Below are positions 34,638 through 42,469 of a stretch of 64,000 bases of DNA, in pieces. The translations under genes and the position numbers were made by a program. This stretch comes from Solimonas terrae. Its GTDB lineage: Bacteria > Pseudomonadota > Gammaproteobacteria > Nevskiales > Nevskiaceae. The notes under the pieces are model-generated. The model worked only from the letters and a program-made list of their open reading frames with translations. It did no database searches and was not told where the DNA came from. Position 1 is the stretch's first letter, and every line of letters starts with the position of its first letter. The stretch spans positions 1 to 64,000 of the forward strand of contig NZ_JAAMOW010000012.1 in assembly GCF_011067135.1 (NCBI RefSeq). Reading direction: 5' to 3'.

Positions 34638-35995
34638 CGGCAATTCGCCTGTGCTGCGGCGCCTTTCTGGGCGCCGCAGTCTTTTTGGCCGCATGCAGCA
34701 ACGGTTCACCGATCGGTTCCGGCAAAGGCCCGCAGGCGCTGGCGGTGACCTACAACGGCAACACGGCGGCGGTCGACATGGTCGAATGCCAGACGACGTC
34801 GCTGACGGCCACGGCGACGTTCGCTGACGACAATGGCGATCACGCCAGCACGTCGGTCGTCACCTCGCGCGTCGTCTGGAGCAGCAGCGCACCCGGCATC
34901 ATCGACGTCAGCAATGGCGATGTCGAAACCTATGCAGGCTCCGGGGCCTATTACCCGGTCGGCACGGTGATCGCGCGCGCCACCGGCAACGCCGTGATCA
35001 CGGCCACCTACGCCGACGCGATGACGGCTTCGATCAGCGTCAGCGCGGTCGATATTTCGAGCATGCGGATCTCTCCGGTATTGACCAGGATGGCGCCGGA
35101 CTCGACAACGACCTTCCATCTCTATGTCCAGCCACAACTCGATCAGATCGAGCAGGACCTCACGGCCAATGTGAACTGGATGATCACCGACTCCGGCGCG
35201 CCGGCGGTGGTATCCGGCACGTCGACGGTGGTCGCGTCGCGGACTCCGGTCGATCAGAACTTCACGCTCGAAGCGCGATTGCCGACCTGCAATCTGAACC
35301 TGTCGCAGACCATGAGCATCGGCACGGTCGCGAATCTGCAACTGAGTTACGAGCAGCCGCAGAACCAGCCGGTGCCGGTCACGCTCGGCGATCGCGTGCG
35401 GGTCGATGCCGTATTCGACGACGCCAGCGCACCGCCTCAGGATCTTTCCGATCAGGTCGAAGTCGACGCTGCCGACGGATACAACAAGGCCAACGCCAGC
35501 GCGCTGTCGGCTGCCGCGTCGACCGTGACGGACGTCAACGGCAATACATATCTCGAATCGACGCCCTATCTGGTCGTGTCGGGAGATGCCGATCGCCTTG
35601 ATCGCGAGATCGCATTCAAGCTGACCTATGACAAGGCCGGCATCGACTTGACGACGACGACGCGGGTCTACACATTCTCGGATGCCGACATTCTCAGCAT
35701 GAGAATCGATCCCACGCAGACCGACCTGACCTATCCGAATCTGGGTCACTTGCAGGCCTATGGCGTGTTCGACGACGGCGTCGAGCGTCCGGTGAGCCGC
35801 GCCGTCAGCTGGAGCCTGATCGACACCGGCGATTCCGATCTGCTGTCAGTGAATGGCTCGGGTCTGGACGGCGGCTTGCTGGTTCCCTTCAACGTCGGCG
35901 GCAACGCCCGTGTATTCGCGACGATCGACAGCACGTCGGTCGGTCAGATTCAGGAACACGCAACCGTCAGTGTTCATCGGCAGCACAACGATTGA
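34634..35995 (+). CDS. Large lipoprotein with Ig-like (BIG-type) domains
   Basis: A 453-residue lipoprotein starting with GTG at 34634, overlapping the stop of the NHL gene. The signal peptide ends in FLAACSNGSPIG (lipobox Cys21). The mature part is beta-rich; SSAPGIIDVSNGDVETY...GNAVITATYADAMTASISVS is a typical bacterial Ig-like (BIG2) unit, and a second similar region (YGVFDDGVERPVSRAVSWSL) lies near the end. Such domains occur in adhesins and surface structural proteins. Together with its NHL partner it forms a coupled lipoprotein pair. Function unknown. Confidence 0.72.
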   Translation: MTAIRLCCGAFLGAAVFLAACSNGSPIGSGKGPQALAVTYNGNTAAVDMVECQTTSLTATATFADDNGDHASTSVVTSRVVWSSSAPGIIDVSNGDVETYAGSGAYYPVGTVIARATGNAVITATYADAMTASISVSAVDISSMRISPVLTRMAPDSTTTFHLYVQPQLDQIEQDLTANVNWMITDSGAPAVVSGTSTVVASRTPVDQNFTLEARLPTCNLNLSQTMSIGTVANLQLSYEQPQNQPVPVTLGDRVRVDAVFDDASAPPQDLSDQVEVDAADGYNKANASALSAAASTVTDVNGNTYLESTPYLVVSGDADRLDREIAFKLTYDKAGIDLTTTTRVYTFSDADILSMRIDPTQTDLTYPNLGHLQAYGVFDDGVERPVSRAVSWSLIDTGDSDLLSVNGSGLDGGLLVPFNVGGNARVFATIDSTSVGQIQEHATVSVHRQHND

Positions 35996-36372
35996 AGCGA
36001 TTCTCGTGCGGCCTGGCGCGGTCCGTCCCGGCGCGCCGGCAGCACGAACAGCAGTACGCACCATGCTGCGGCAACTTGGTGTGCGCCGATCAGGACCCGA
36101 ACGCGTGACAGGCAAGGCGAATCCAGGACGCGTCGCCCTTGTCGGAGGACCGGCCTGCGACGACGTTTCCGGCGTGAAACTTCGGCGCGCGCGACGTTAG
36201 ACGACGTGCCAAATGTCGGTGTAAATTCACTGCTGCAGGCGTGTCTCAGGCAAGGTTGCTGCGGCGGGACGCAGTATTTTTCTTGGTGTCGGCCCCGGCT
36301 ACGGTTCTTGAACACTGTTTGCACCGGAAGGGTGTGAGCCCGTTTTTCAATTGACGTCAGAGGGGATGTTGC
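35996..36372 (+). other. Intergenic region upstream of cspA, probably including its long 5' leader
   Basis: No supported gene lies in these 377 bases. The part nearest cspA is less GC-rich and contains TAAATT at 36222-36227, a possible -10 element that would give an mRNA leader of about 140 bases, typical of cold-shock genes, whose leaders act as temperature-sensitive RNA structures. A ribosome site AGGGG lies at about 36360-36364. A convincing -35 element was not seen. Confidence 0.4.
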
Positions 36373-36585
36373 ATGTCCAATGTATCGACCGGCACCGTCA
36401 AGTGGTTCAACGATGCCAAAGGGTTCGGTTTCATCACGCCGGAAGGCGGGGGCGAAGATCTGTTTGCGCACTTCCGCGAAATCCAGGGCACCGGGTTCAA
36501 GACACTGAAGGAAGGACAGAAAGTGCAGTACGAAGTGCGGCGTGGCCCCAAGGGTCTGCAGGCCGCGGCGATCCAGCCGCTCTGA
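36373..36585 (+). CDS. cspA: CspA-family cold-shock protein
   Basis: A 70-residue cold-shock domain protein, an OB-fold RNA/ssDNA chaperone. It starts with [21 protein letters not shown], containing RNP1 (KGFGFI), followed by RNP2 (DLFAHF) and ends at the usual length. A long upstream leader and a strong terminator downstream mark it as a single-gene unit. Which paralogue it is cannot be told. Confidence 0.96.
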   Translation: MSNVSTGTVKWFNDAKGFGFITPEGGGEDLFAHFREIQGTGFKTLKEGQKVQYEVRRGPKGLQAAAIQPL

Positions 36586-36615
36586 GCCTCCCGCTTTCGG
36601 CGCCGTTGCCGGACC

Positions 36616-36641
36616 AGCCGCGGCCGATGCCGCGGCTTTTT
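36616..36641 (+). terminator. Rho-independent terminator of cspA
   Basis: AGCCGCGGC (36616-36624) pairs perfectly with GCCGCGGCT (36629-36637) around CGAT, followed by TTTTT. It lies 30 bases after the cspA stop. Confidence 0.9.
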
Positions 36642-36931
36642 CATGACTGCTGAACGGGCTTCTGCTTCGCCGAAGCTCGCCGCCCGGCCCCTCGACGCGC
36701 CGCGCCGTCGTTCGCGATCAGGCCTGCCGGCGCATCGACGGGGATCGTGGCGGCAGCGCATGGCACCACGCTTGCTTGCGGTGTGCGTCGATCCGCATAT
36801 GCTGATGTGCCGCGGCAGGTCGCTGCGGCTGGGGGTACACGCCATGGTGCGGAGCGACGCGCCATGCCGTTCAGGGATGAAAGCCGCGGGACCGGCGCAG
36901 GTCAGTTCCGTGCGGCACGCCGGGAGGCGTC
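36642..36931 (+). other. Non-coding stretch between the cspA terminator and a small membrane-protein gene
   Basis: About 290 bases without a convincing gene; open frames on both strands here are Arg-rich and lack family features. The only clear signal is GGGAGG just before the start at 36932. Confidence 0.4.
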
Positions 36932-37336
36932 ATGAAAGGGATGGGCGGGATTCGCTTTTTCGCATTGCTCGATGTCTTGATCACGGCACCGCTGGCAGTA
37001 CCGGGCCTGACACACGCGTGGGCCCTGCTGCTGCTGTCGGCGGCTGGCCTGTTGCCGGTGCCCGAGCGGTGGTCGCAATTCACGCCGGCGACGCTCCTGT
37101 TCGCACAGCTGCTTGGCGTGCTGGGGGCCTGCTGGAACGGTGCGCGCCTGTTCCGGCCCGATGATCGTCGACTGCTCGGGATCGATGCGGTCGCACGTCT
37201 GGCCGTGGCGGTATTGCTGGTGATCCAGCTGGTCGTCGGCGCGCCGCCGGCGCTCGGCTTTTTCGTCGTCACGGAACTGGTCGGTGCGACGCTCGCGTTC
37301 CTGTATTTGAGGCGTCGTCGCGCTGCAGGCTGGTAA
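36932..37336 (+). CDS. Small integral membrane protein
   Basis: A 134-residue protein with four predicted transmembrane helices (about residues 6-26, 28-46, 55-75 and 85-123 as a split hairpin), a positively charged end (YLRRRRAAGW) and a good ribosome site (GGGAGG). The layout resembles small four-helix DoxX-like or hypothetical inner-membrane proteins, but no signature is decisive. It has no close operon partner. Function unknown. Confidence 0.65.
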   Translation: MKGMGGIRFFALLDVLITAPLAVPGLTHAWALLLLSAAGLLPVPERWSQFTPATLLFAQLLGVLGACWNGARLFRPDDRRLLGIDAVARLAVAVLLVIQLVVGAPPALGFFVVTELVGATLAFLYLRRRRAAGW

Positions 37337-37436
37337 GCCGTTTCCGGCGATGCCGGTCAGGGCTCGCGCAAGATGATCACGAGTGCCGCCTGAAGCGCTA
37401 TGTCCGGTGTCCCGGCGAGCAGGCACGGGCGGCGCT

Positions 37437-37919
37437 TCAGGCCGCGGCGCGCTTGCGCTTGGGACGCAGCATCGTGCCCGTGCACTTGCGGGCACCACAG
37501 CGGCAGGCCCAGATCTTGCGCAGCTTCGGCGTGTGCGGCTCGTCCAGCGTGATGCCGTAGTCGTAGGTCAACTCGGTACCGGCCGGTATTGCCTTGATCG
37601 TTTCGATGAAGATGCGATCGCGCTTCGGATTGCCCTTCGGGTCTTCGACGATCACGGCTTCGCAATTCGGCGCGCAGCTGGTGTTGATCCAGCGCGCGAC
37701 ATTGCCGCCGACATTGGCGTCGATCACGTAGTGCTCGTTGAGCGTGAACAGGAAGGTGTGGCCGGAGTCGTACTCGCCGCCGTAGCAGTCGTCGACTTCC
37801 TCGTGGGGGCGCAAGGTGCCGCGGTACTGGACGAGACGGGTGCCGGCCGGCAGGTCGCGGGCGGCGAAGACGCCATTGCCGTGAATCGGCGAGCGGCGGA
37901 GAGCGATATTGCGAGGCAT
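37437..37919 (-). CDS. SET-domain protein lysine methyltransferase
   Basis: A 160-residue protein made almost entirely of a SET domain: SPIHGNGVFAARDLPAGT at the start, then GGNVARWINTSCAPNCEA (the NHSCxPN-like AdoMet site), ELTYDYGI and the cysteine-rich post-SET segment WACRCGARKCTGTM. These match bacterial SET proteins, possibly acquired from eukaryotes or from Chlamydia-like lineages. The product would methylate lysine in a protein, perhaps a histone-like or ribosomal one. ATG at 37919 gives the family-consistent N-terminus; the frame to 37970 adds 17 residues of no similarity. It is divergent from the PA2779-like gene. Confidence 0.9.
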   Translation of the reverse strand: MPRNIALRRSPIHGNGVFAARDLPAGTRLVQYRGTLRPHEEVDDCYGGEYDSGHTFLFTLNEHYVIDANVGGNVARWINTSCAPNCEAVIVEDPKGNPKRDRIFIETIKAIPAGTELTYDYGITLDEPHTPKLRKIWACRCGARKCTGTMLRPKRKRAAA

Positions 37920-38105
37920 GAACGGAAACGCGTGGACGAGGTCGTCTATTGTCACGCAAATACTGTGCACGCTGAAACTCTCGGTACGATTGCGCGGTGC
38001 GCCGCCGGCCCCGACGCCCCCGTTTTCAGCATTCGTTCAGTGCTGCCGGGCGAGCGTACGGTCCACGCCAAAGGGCGTTTCACCGGATCACGCAAGGAGA
38101 GAACC

Positions 38106-38489
38106 ATGGAAGGACTAGCTCGTGGGGCGTTCATCGGCATGCTGTGTCTTGGCGTGACGGTGACGATGACACCTGCGCCGGCGCGCGCCAGCATGATCGG
38201 AACCGAACAGATGGTGGCTGCGCACACGCGCGCCGACGATCTCAGTACGGTGACGGCGTTCATGTCCCGTGACCAGGTGGCCAGTGAATTCGAGAAGATG
38301 GGCGTCGATCCGGTCGACGCACAGAACCGGGTCGCATCGCTCAGTGACGAGGAGCTGAGCCAGCTCGCGCAGCATGTCCGCGAGCAACCTGCGGGCGGCG
38401 ATGCCTTGCTCGCGGTCATCGGTCTGGTGTTCGTGATCCTGATCATCCTCGAGCTGGTGGGTGTCACGCACATCTTCAACGGCATTTGA
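38106..38489 (+). CDS. PA2779-family membrane protein
   Basis: A 127-residue protein with an N-terminal signal peptide or anchor (GAFIGMLCLGVTVTMTPAPA), a helical region with MSRDQVASEFEKMGVDP, DAQNRVASLSDEELSQLAQ, and a C-terminal membrane helix (ALLAVIGLVFVILIILELVG). These are the features of the PA2779 family of unknown function, always found beside a PA2778-type peptidase. An AAGGAGAG ribosome site precedes 38106. Its stop overlaps the start of the peptidase gene. Confidence 0.85.
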   Translation: MEGLARGAFIGMLCLGVTVTMTPAPARASMIGTEQMVAAHTRADDLSTVTAFMSRDQVASEFEKMGVDPVDAQNRVASLSDEELSQLAQHVREQPAGGDALLAVIGLVFVILIILELVGVTHIFNGI

Positions 38490-39451
38490 AGCGCTGGGTC
38501 GCGGTCGTCGCAGCCTGCTTCCTGGCAGGCTGTGCGGCCGTGCCTGCTCCACAGCTGAAGCTGCCCGGCGGCAATGAAGCGATCGAGTTGAGCGGGACGC
38601 CGTTTTTCCCGCAGAAGCGCTATCAGTGCGGGCCGGCAGCGCTGGCGACCGCGCTCGGCGCAAGCGGCGTGGACGTCACGCCGGATGACCTGGTCGCCGA
38701 TGTTTACCTGCCGGGCCGGCACGGCAGCCTGCAGGCGGAACTGATCGCGGCGACGCGACGGTATCAGCGCGTCGCCACGCAGATCGAGCCTGATCTCGAA
38801 GGCCTCGTGCAGGAGTTGCGGGCTGGCCATCCGCCGTTGTTGCTGCTCAATCTCGGCTTCTCCTGGCTGCCGGTCTGGCACTACGCGGTAGTCGTCGGCT
38901 ACGAGCCGCAGAGCAGCAGCTTCATCCTGCGATCCGGCACCCGGAAGCGCGCACGCATGTCGGCCGCGGAGCTGATGCGCAGCTGGGCATACAGTGATCG
39001 CTGGGCGGTTATCGTGTCCGGGTTGCAGACGCCCCCCGCGACCGCCACGGCCGTGCAGTGGCTGACGGCTGTGGCACCGTACGAATCGCTGGGGAAGCTT
39101 GACGATGCCGAGCGAGGTTATCGTGCCGCCACGATGCGCTGGCCCGACTCCGCGCTGGCCTGGACCGCGCTCGGCAACATCGACGCGCGGCGCGCAGAGT
39201 GGATTGCGGCAATTGCGGCGTACAACCGTGCGCTCGAACTGGGCGACGACATCGTCACGCTCAACAACCGCGCCAGTGCACTCGGTTCCCTGCAATGCCG
39301 CAGGCTCGCGCTCGGCGATCTCGATCGCGCGGCCGCGCTCGATGTCGATCGACGTTATGCGGCGGCGTTGGGCGATACGCGCACGGAGTTGCCGCCGCTC
39401 GATCATTGTTCTGCCGACAGCGTCGACCGGCTGGCCGAATCGGCACCGTAG
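38486..39451 (+). CDS. PA2778-family C39-like cysteine peptidase lipoprotein with TPR
   Basis: A 321-residue lipoprotein. The signal peptide ends in FLAGC (Cys16). The N-terminal domain is a C39-like peptidase: nucleophile in RYQCGPAALATAL, His in WHYAVVVGYEPQ, followed by ILRSGTRKR. The C-terminal half has two TPR-type units (ERGYRAATMRWPDSALAWTALGN and IAAYNRALELGDDIVTLNNRA). It most likely starts with TTG at 38486, overlapping the stop of the PA2779-like gene; no ATG gives the signal peptide. Anchored in the outer membrane, it may process exported peptides, but the substrate of this family is unknown. Confidence 0.88.
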   Translation: MKRWVAVVAACFLAGCAAVPAPQLKLPGGNEAIELSGTPFFPQKRYQCGPAALATALGASGVDVTPDDLVADVYLPGRHGSLQAELIAATRRYQRVATQIEPDLEGLVQELRAGHPPLLLLNLGFSWLPVWHYAVVVGYEPQSSSFILRSGTRKRARMSAAELMRSWAYSDRWAVIVSGLQTPPATATAVQWLTAVAPYESLGKLDDAERGYRAATMRWPDSALAWTALGNIDARRAEWIAAIAAYNRALELGDDIVTLNNRASALGSLQCRRLALGDLDRAAALDVDRRYAAALGDTRTELPPLDHCSADSVDRLAESAP

Positions 39452-39527
39452 CGCGGTGCGACGGCACTGCTGACGGCGTCGTGCCGCCAAGGCATCATGC
39501 CGGCTGGCCCGGATCGCAACCCTACGC

Positions 39528-40412
39528 ATGCCGCAAGCTGCCAGCAACGGACTGACCCTGCATTATGAAACGGCAGGTGATCCCGGCAACCCGCCCGTGC
39601 TGCTGGTGATGGGCCTGGGCGGCCAGCTGATCACCTGGCCGCAATCGCTGTGCGACGCGCTGGTCGCGGCAGGTCATTATCTGATCCGCTTCGACAATCG
39701 CGACGCCGGTCTGTCGACACAGATGAGCGAACTGGGCAAACCGAATCTGCTGCGCGCCGGCATTGCCAGCACCCTGCGCTTGCCGGTGCGCGCGCCCTAT
39801 CAGCTTGAGGACATGGCCGACGACGCGCTCGGGCTGCTCGACACGCTGCAAATCCCGTCGGCGCATGTTGTCGGCGTGTCGATGGGCGGCATGATTGCGC
39901 AACTGATGGCGATGCGGCAGCCGGCGCGTGTCCGCCGCCTCGTGCTGTTGATGACGCATTCCGGCAATCCGCGTCTGCCCGGCGCGCGCTGGCCCATCCG
40001 GCTGCGCATGGTGCGGCGTCCGCAATTGCGCGTGCGTGATGACATCATCCGCTACTCCATGCAGACCATGCGCCTGATCGGCAGTCCGCAATTCGTGACG
40101 CCACACGATGAGTTGCAAGCGCAGAGCGCCGCGCAATTCGATCGCAGCCACCGCCCGGCCGGTGTTGCGCGACAGACCGCAGCGATTCTCGCCGCGCCGA
40201 ATCGTGTCGCGTCGCTGCGCAGGCTGCAGCAAGCCACGCTAATCGTTCACGGAACCGATGACCCCCTGATTCCGGTGGCGGCAGGGCGCGAGTTGCAGCG
40301 CGTGATTCCGGGCGCAAGGCTCGAAACGATCACGGGCATGGGCCACGACCTGCCCAGGATGCTGATGCCGAAAATCGCCGACATGATCGCGCAGCACCTT
40401 GGGTCGACGTGA
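39528..40412 (+). CDS. Alpha/beta-fold hydrolase
   Basis: A 294-residue alpha/beta hydrolase. The strand-three motif LLVMGLGGQLITWP carries the oxyanion residues, IRFDNRDAGLS is typical of the EstB/aclacinomycin-methylesterase-like group, the nucleophile is in VVGVSMGGMIAQ, the acid in HGTDDPLIP and the histidine in GMGHDLP. An esterase or hydrolase of unknown substrate. It stands alone between the PA2778-like gene and the small outer-membrane protein gene. Confidence 0.9.
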   Translation: MPQAASNGLTLHYETAGDPGNPPVLLVMGLGGQLITWPQSLCDALVAAGHYLIRFDNRDAGLSTQMSELGKPNLLRAGIASTLRLPVRAPYQLEDMADDALGLLDTLQIPSAHVVGVSMGGMIAQLMAMRQPARVRRLVLLMTHSGNPRLPGARWPIRLRMVRRPQLRVRDDIIRYSMQTMRLIGSPQFVTPHDELQAQSAAQFDRSHRPAGVARQTAAILAAPNRVASLRRLQQATLIVHGTDDPLIPVAAGRELQRVIPGARLETITGMGHDLPRMLMPKIADMIAQHLGST

Positions 40413-40509
40413 TATCGCGGGGCATCGGAATGTCCTGAATTCAGCCGGGATAAAGCCGTCGGCCTTCACGCTCTGCGCCGCAATGAACATCATCCAGCGG
40501 AGTACAACG

Positions 40510-41073
40510 ATGAAAAAAGCGACCCGATCCCATCTGCTGAAGGCCGGCGCGGCTGCGCTGTTGCTGGCACCCGCGCTCGCGTTCGCGCACAACTACAACT
40601 ATCTCGAGGGCGGCTATGTCCACCGCGATCAGGCTGGTGACGAGGACGGTTTTCGCGCCAACGGTTCGTTCGACGTGCTGTCGCCGGTCGCGGTTTTCGG
40701 CGAGTACGACGATGTCGGTCACTTCGAGCAGCTCAGCGTCGGCGGTCTCTGGCACACACCGCTGACCCGCAACGTCGACCTCGACCTCGGCGGTTCGTAC
40801 GAGCACTACGACTACAACCACGGTGGCAGCGACAGCGGATTCGGCTTGCGTGGCGGCGTGCGCTGGATGGTGCCGAACACGCGCCTTGAACTTGATCCTG
40901 GCCTTCGCTACGTCGACCTCGGCCACGGACACAGTGATACGTCTGCACGGCTCGACGGCCTGTATCAGCTCACCGCCGCGCTCGATCTGCAGGCCGCGGT
41001 TCAGTCCGGTGACGATGATCGCTTCGAAGCCGGCGTGCGCTACAACTTCGGTCCGCGTCTGACCGGACGCTGA
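40510..41073 (+). CDS. Small outer-membrane beta-barrel protein
   Basis: A 187-residue exported protein. The signal peptide ends in PALAFA/HN (about residue 26). The mature part has alternating beta strands with aromatic girdle residues (YNYLEGGYVHRDQAGD, YEHYDYNHGGSDSGFGLRGG, LELDPGLRYVDLGHGH, FEAGVRYNFGPR), consistent with an eight-stranded barrel like those of YfaZ or OmpW-size proteins. His- and Asp-rich loops may bind metals. ATG at 40510 was chosen for the signal peptide. Function unknown. Confidence 0.78.
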   Translation: MKKATRSHLLKAGAAALLLAPALAFAHNYNYLEGGYVHRDQAGDEDGFRANGSFDVLSPVAVFGEYDDVGHFEQLSVGGLWHTPLTRNVDLDLGGSYEHYDYNHGGSDSGFGLRGGVRWMVPNTRLELDPGLRYVDLGHGHSDTSARLDGLYQLTAALDLQAAVQSGDDDRFEAGVRYNFGPRLTGR

Positions 41074-41091
41074 GCGGCGCCGAACTGGACC

Positions 41092-41119
41092 AGCCCTCGT
41101 TCCGCATGGAGCGAGGGCT
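41092..41119 (+). terminator. Possible weak terminator hairpin after the outer-membrane protein gene
   Basis: AGCCCTCGTTCC (41092-41103) pairs with GGAGCGAGGGCT (41108-41119) with one mismatch and a GCAT loop. No strong T-run follows, so termination efficiency is doubtful. Confidence 0.4.
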
Positions 41120-41125
41120 TGGTCT

Positions 41126-41296
41126 GCAGGCGCGGCGCGAGCTGCGACCGTTTGCGAGGAGAACATCGCGGCTCACGCCGCGCCTGCCTGGAGACGAGTC
41201 TGGCGGTGGGCACCGAGCCGTCTTTATTTGTTTCATGCACAGCGCAGGAGCCGTTATCGGGCCTGCCCGGTTTCGCGAGCAGATCCAGCGCTCCCG
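41126..41296. repeat. REP-type palindrome cluster
   Basis: The arm 41126-41147 (GCAGGCGCGGCGCGAG...) is complementary to 41166-41187 with two mismatches. It shares the core GCAGGCGCGGCGCGAG with the pair at 22461-22527. A further REP-like half, GGTTTCGCGAGCAGATCCAG followed by CGCTCCCGC, spans about 41269-41296. The block fills the gap before the flavodoxin-like gene. Confidence 0.7.
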
Positions 41297-41307
41297 CAGA
41301 GGGCACG

Positions 41308-41766
41308 TCAAAAAATCCCGCTCGCCAATCCGGCTGCCAGAGCCTCGCCAAGATCGCGACACCGCTGCAAACCGGCCTCGCCGACATCACCCTTCAGGAT
41401 CAGGGGCTCGGCGATCGCTTTCCAGCCGTAGCCAGTGGCGATCCGCTCGACTGCGCGCGCGGCGCCGCTGCCATCGTTGCCGGCACTGACGAACAGTGCG
41501 TACGGCAATCCCAGTGTCTTGCCTTCGGCCGGGTAGTAGGTGCGATCAAAAAAATCCTTGAGCAGACCGCTCATGTACCCGAAGTTTTCCGGAGTCCCCA
41601 GCAGCAGGGCGTCGGCCCAGAGCAGATCGTCGAGAATTGCTTCGGATGCCTGCCGGCAACGTGTTTCAACACCGGCAGCTTCGGCCGCGGCGCCTGCACA
41701 CACGGCGTCGCACATTGCCTGCGTATGTCCGGACTGACCGCTGTAGATGACGAGCAGATGCTTCAC
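41308..41766 (-). CDS. Flavodoxin-like NAD(P)H-dependent oxidoreductase
   Basis: A 152-residue flavodoxin-fold protein. The FMN phosphate loop is IYSGQSGHTQAMCDAV at the N-terminus; LLLGTPENFGYMSGLLKDFFDRTYY is the typical second FMN-binding region. The start is the GTG at 41766 (reads MKHLLVIYSG), which places the phosphate loop at the usual distance; the ATG-type frame at 41793 adds residues without similarity. It could be a quinone reductase or WrbA-like electron carrier. It lies downstream of the comEA-like gene, separated by that gene's terminator. Confidence 0.85.
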   Translation of the reverse strand: MKHLLVIYSGQSGHTQAMCDAVCAGAAAEAAGVETRCRQASEAILDDLLWADALLLGTPENFGYMSGLLKDFFDRTYYPAEGKTLGLPYALFVSAGNDGSGAARAVERIATGYGWKAIAEPLILKGDVGEAGLQRCRDLGEALAAGLASGIF

Positions 41767-41794
41767 GGGTCGATCGTGCCACGTTTGGCGCAAT

Positions 41795-41820
41795 AAAAAA
41801 CGGGCGGAAGATCCGCCCGT
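41795..41820 (-). terminator. Rho-independent terminator of the comEA-like gene
   Basis: ACGGGCGGA (41800-41808) pairs with TCCGCCCGT (41812-41820); on the minus strand the hairpin is followed by TTTTTTATT. It lies 23 bases after the comEA-like stop. Confidence 0.88.
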
Positions 41821-41843
41821 TCTTCACCTCAAAATTGCCGGTA

Positions 41844-42107
41844 CTACTTCGCGGACTTGCCGGCTGTCACCGTGACTTCCGGTTCGAGAACCTTGTAGGT
41901 CTTGTCACCGATGCCGTCGACCTTCTTGAGGTCTTCCTTGGTCTTGTAAGGCCGATGCGCAATGATCGCCTTGGCCTTCGCCGGGCCAACACCCGGCAGC
42001 TTCTCCAAGGCCTTCTGGTCGGCGGTATTGATGTCGACCGCCGCAAACGACGGCGTTGCGAGTGCGAGACCCAGGCCGAGCAGTACGGCTGAAAGGGTTG
42101 TTTTCAT
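41844..42107 (-). CDS. ComEA-like helix-hairpin-helix DNA-binding protein
   Basis: An 87-residue exported protein. The signal peptide ends at ATPSFA/AV (about residue 22), followed by two helix-hairpin-helix units (VDINTADQKALEKLPGVGPA with KAIIAHRPYKTKEDLKKVDG and IGDKTYKVLEPEV). This is the DNA-binding module of ComEA, the periplasmic receptor that draws in transforming DNA. In Gram-negative bacteria the ComEA-like protein can be this small. With type IV pilins encoded in the same window, natural competence is possible. ATG at 42107 is supported by the signal peptide. Confidence 0.9.
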   Translation of the reverse strand: MKTTLSAVLLGLGLALATPSFAAVDINTADQKALEKLPGVGPAKAKAIIAHRPYKTKEDLKKVDGIGDKTYKVLEPEVTVTAGKSAK

Positions 42108-42469
42108 CTTCAGGCTCCCTGTCAGCACGGGACGTTCCGTGCCAGGCGAGTATCCGAACCACACACCGCGATTTCCGCGACGACGATCACATTTTGATCA
42201 ATCACTTGCCGTAAGCGGGCATCAACTGTGTGCCAGGTCACAGGGATGGCAGGCTGGGGAATGTGCCGGCATACTGCCGCCCGGGACGAGGGGGATGAAT
42301 CGCAGGGTGATCTCGGCCGCGGTGCCTCGTGCTGATCGCGCCACGTGAGCCCACGACGAAAGGCTCAATGGCACCGCTGGCTGCACTCGAAAGTTGACGA
42401 CCCTGGCTTGGCAATAGCAGGCGATGAGCGTGTCTTCCGGATCGCCGCAATCACGAAACAGGACCAAAT
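42108..42469. other. Intergenic region between comEA-like and the first glycosyltransferase gene
   Basis: 362 bases carrying divergent promoters. No reliable gene is present. An AT-richer patch at 42183-42205 (CACATTTTGATCAATCACTTG) could hold the comEA-side promoter. It marks the left border of the glycan locus. Confidence 0.4.

Noticed and set aside
35974-36471. Minus-strand frame across the cspA leader
   Set aside because: It overlaps cspA and has no domain or ribosome-site support; a few hydrophobic residues near its end are not enough.
36643-37164. Plus-strand frame overlapping the small membrane-protein gene
   Set aside because: Arg/Ala-rich shadow; the frame starting at 36932 has the ribosome site and membrane helices.
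42222-42467. Small minus-strand frame and a CRP-site-like TGTGCCAGGTCACA in the comEA-GT2 intergenic region
   Set aside because: The frame has no features, and the half-sites are four bases apart instead of six.
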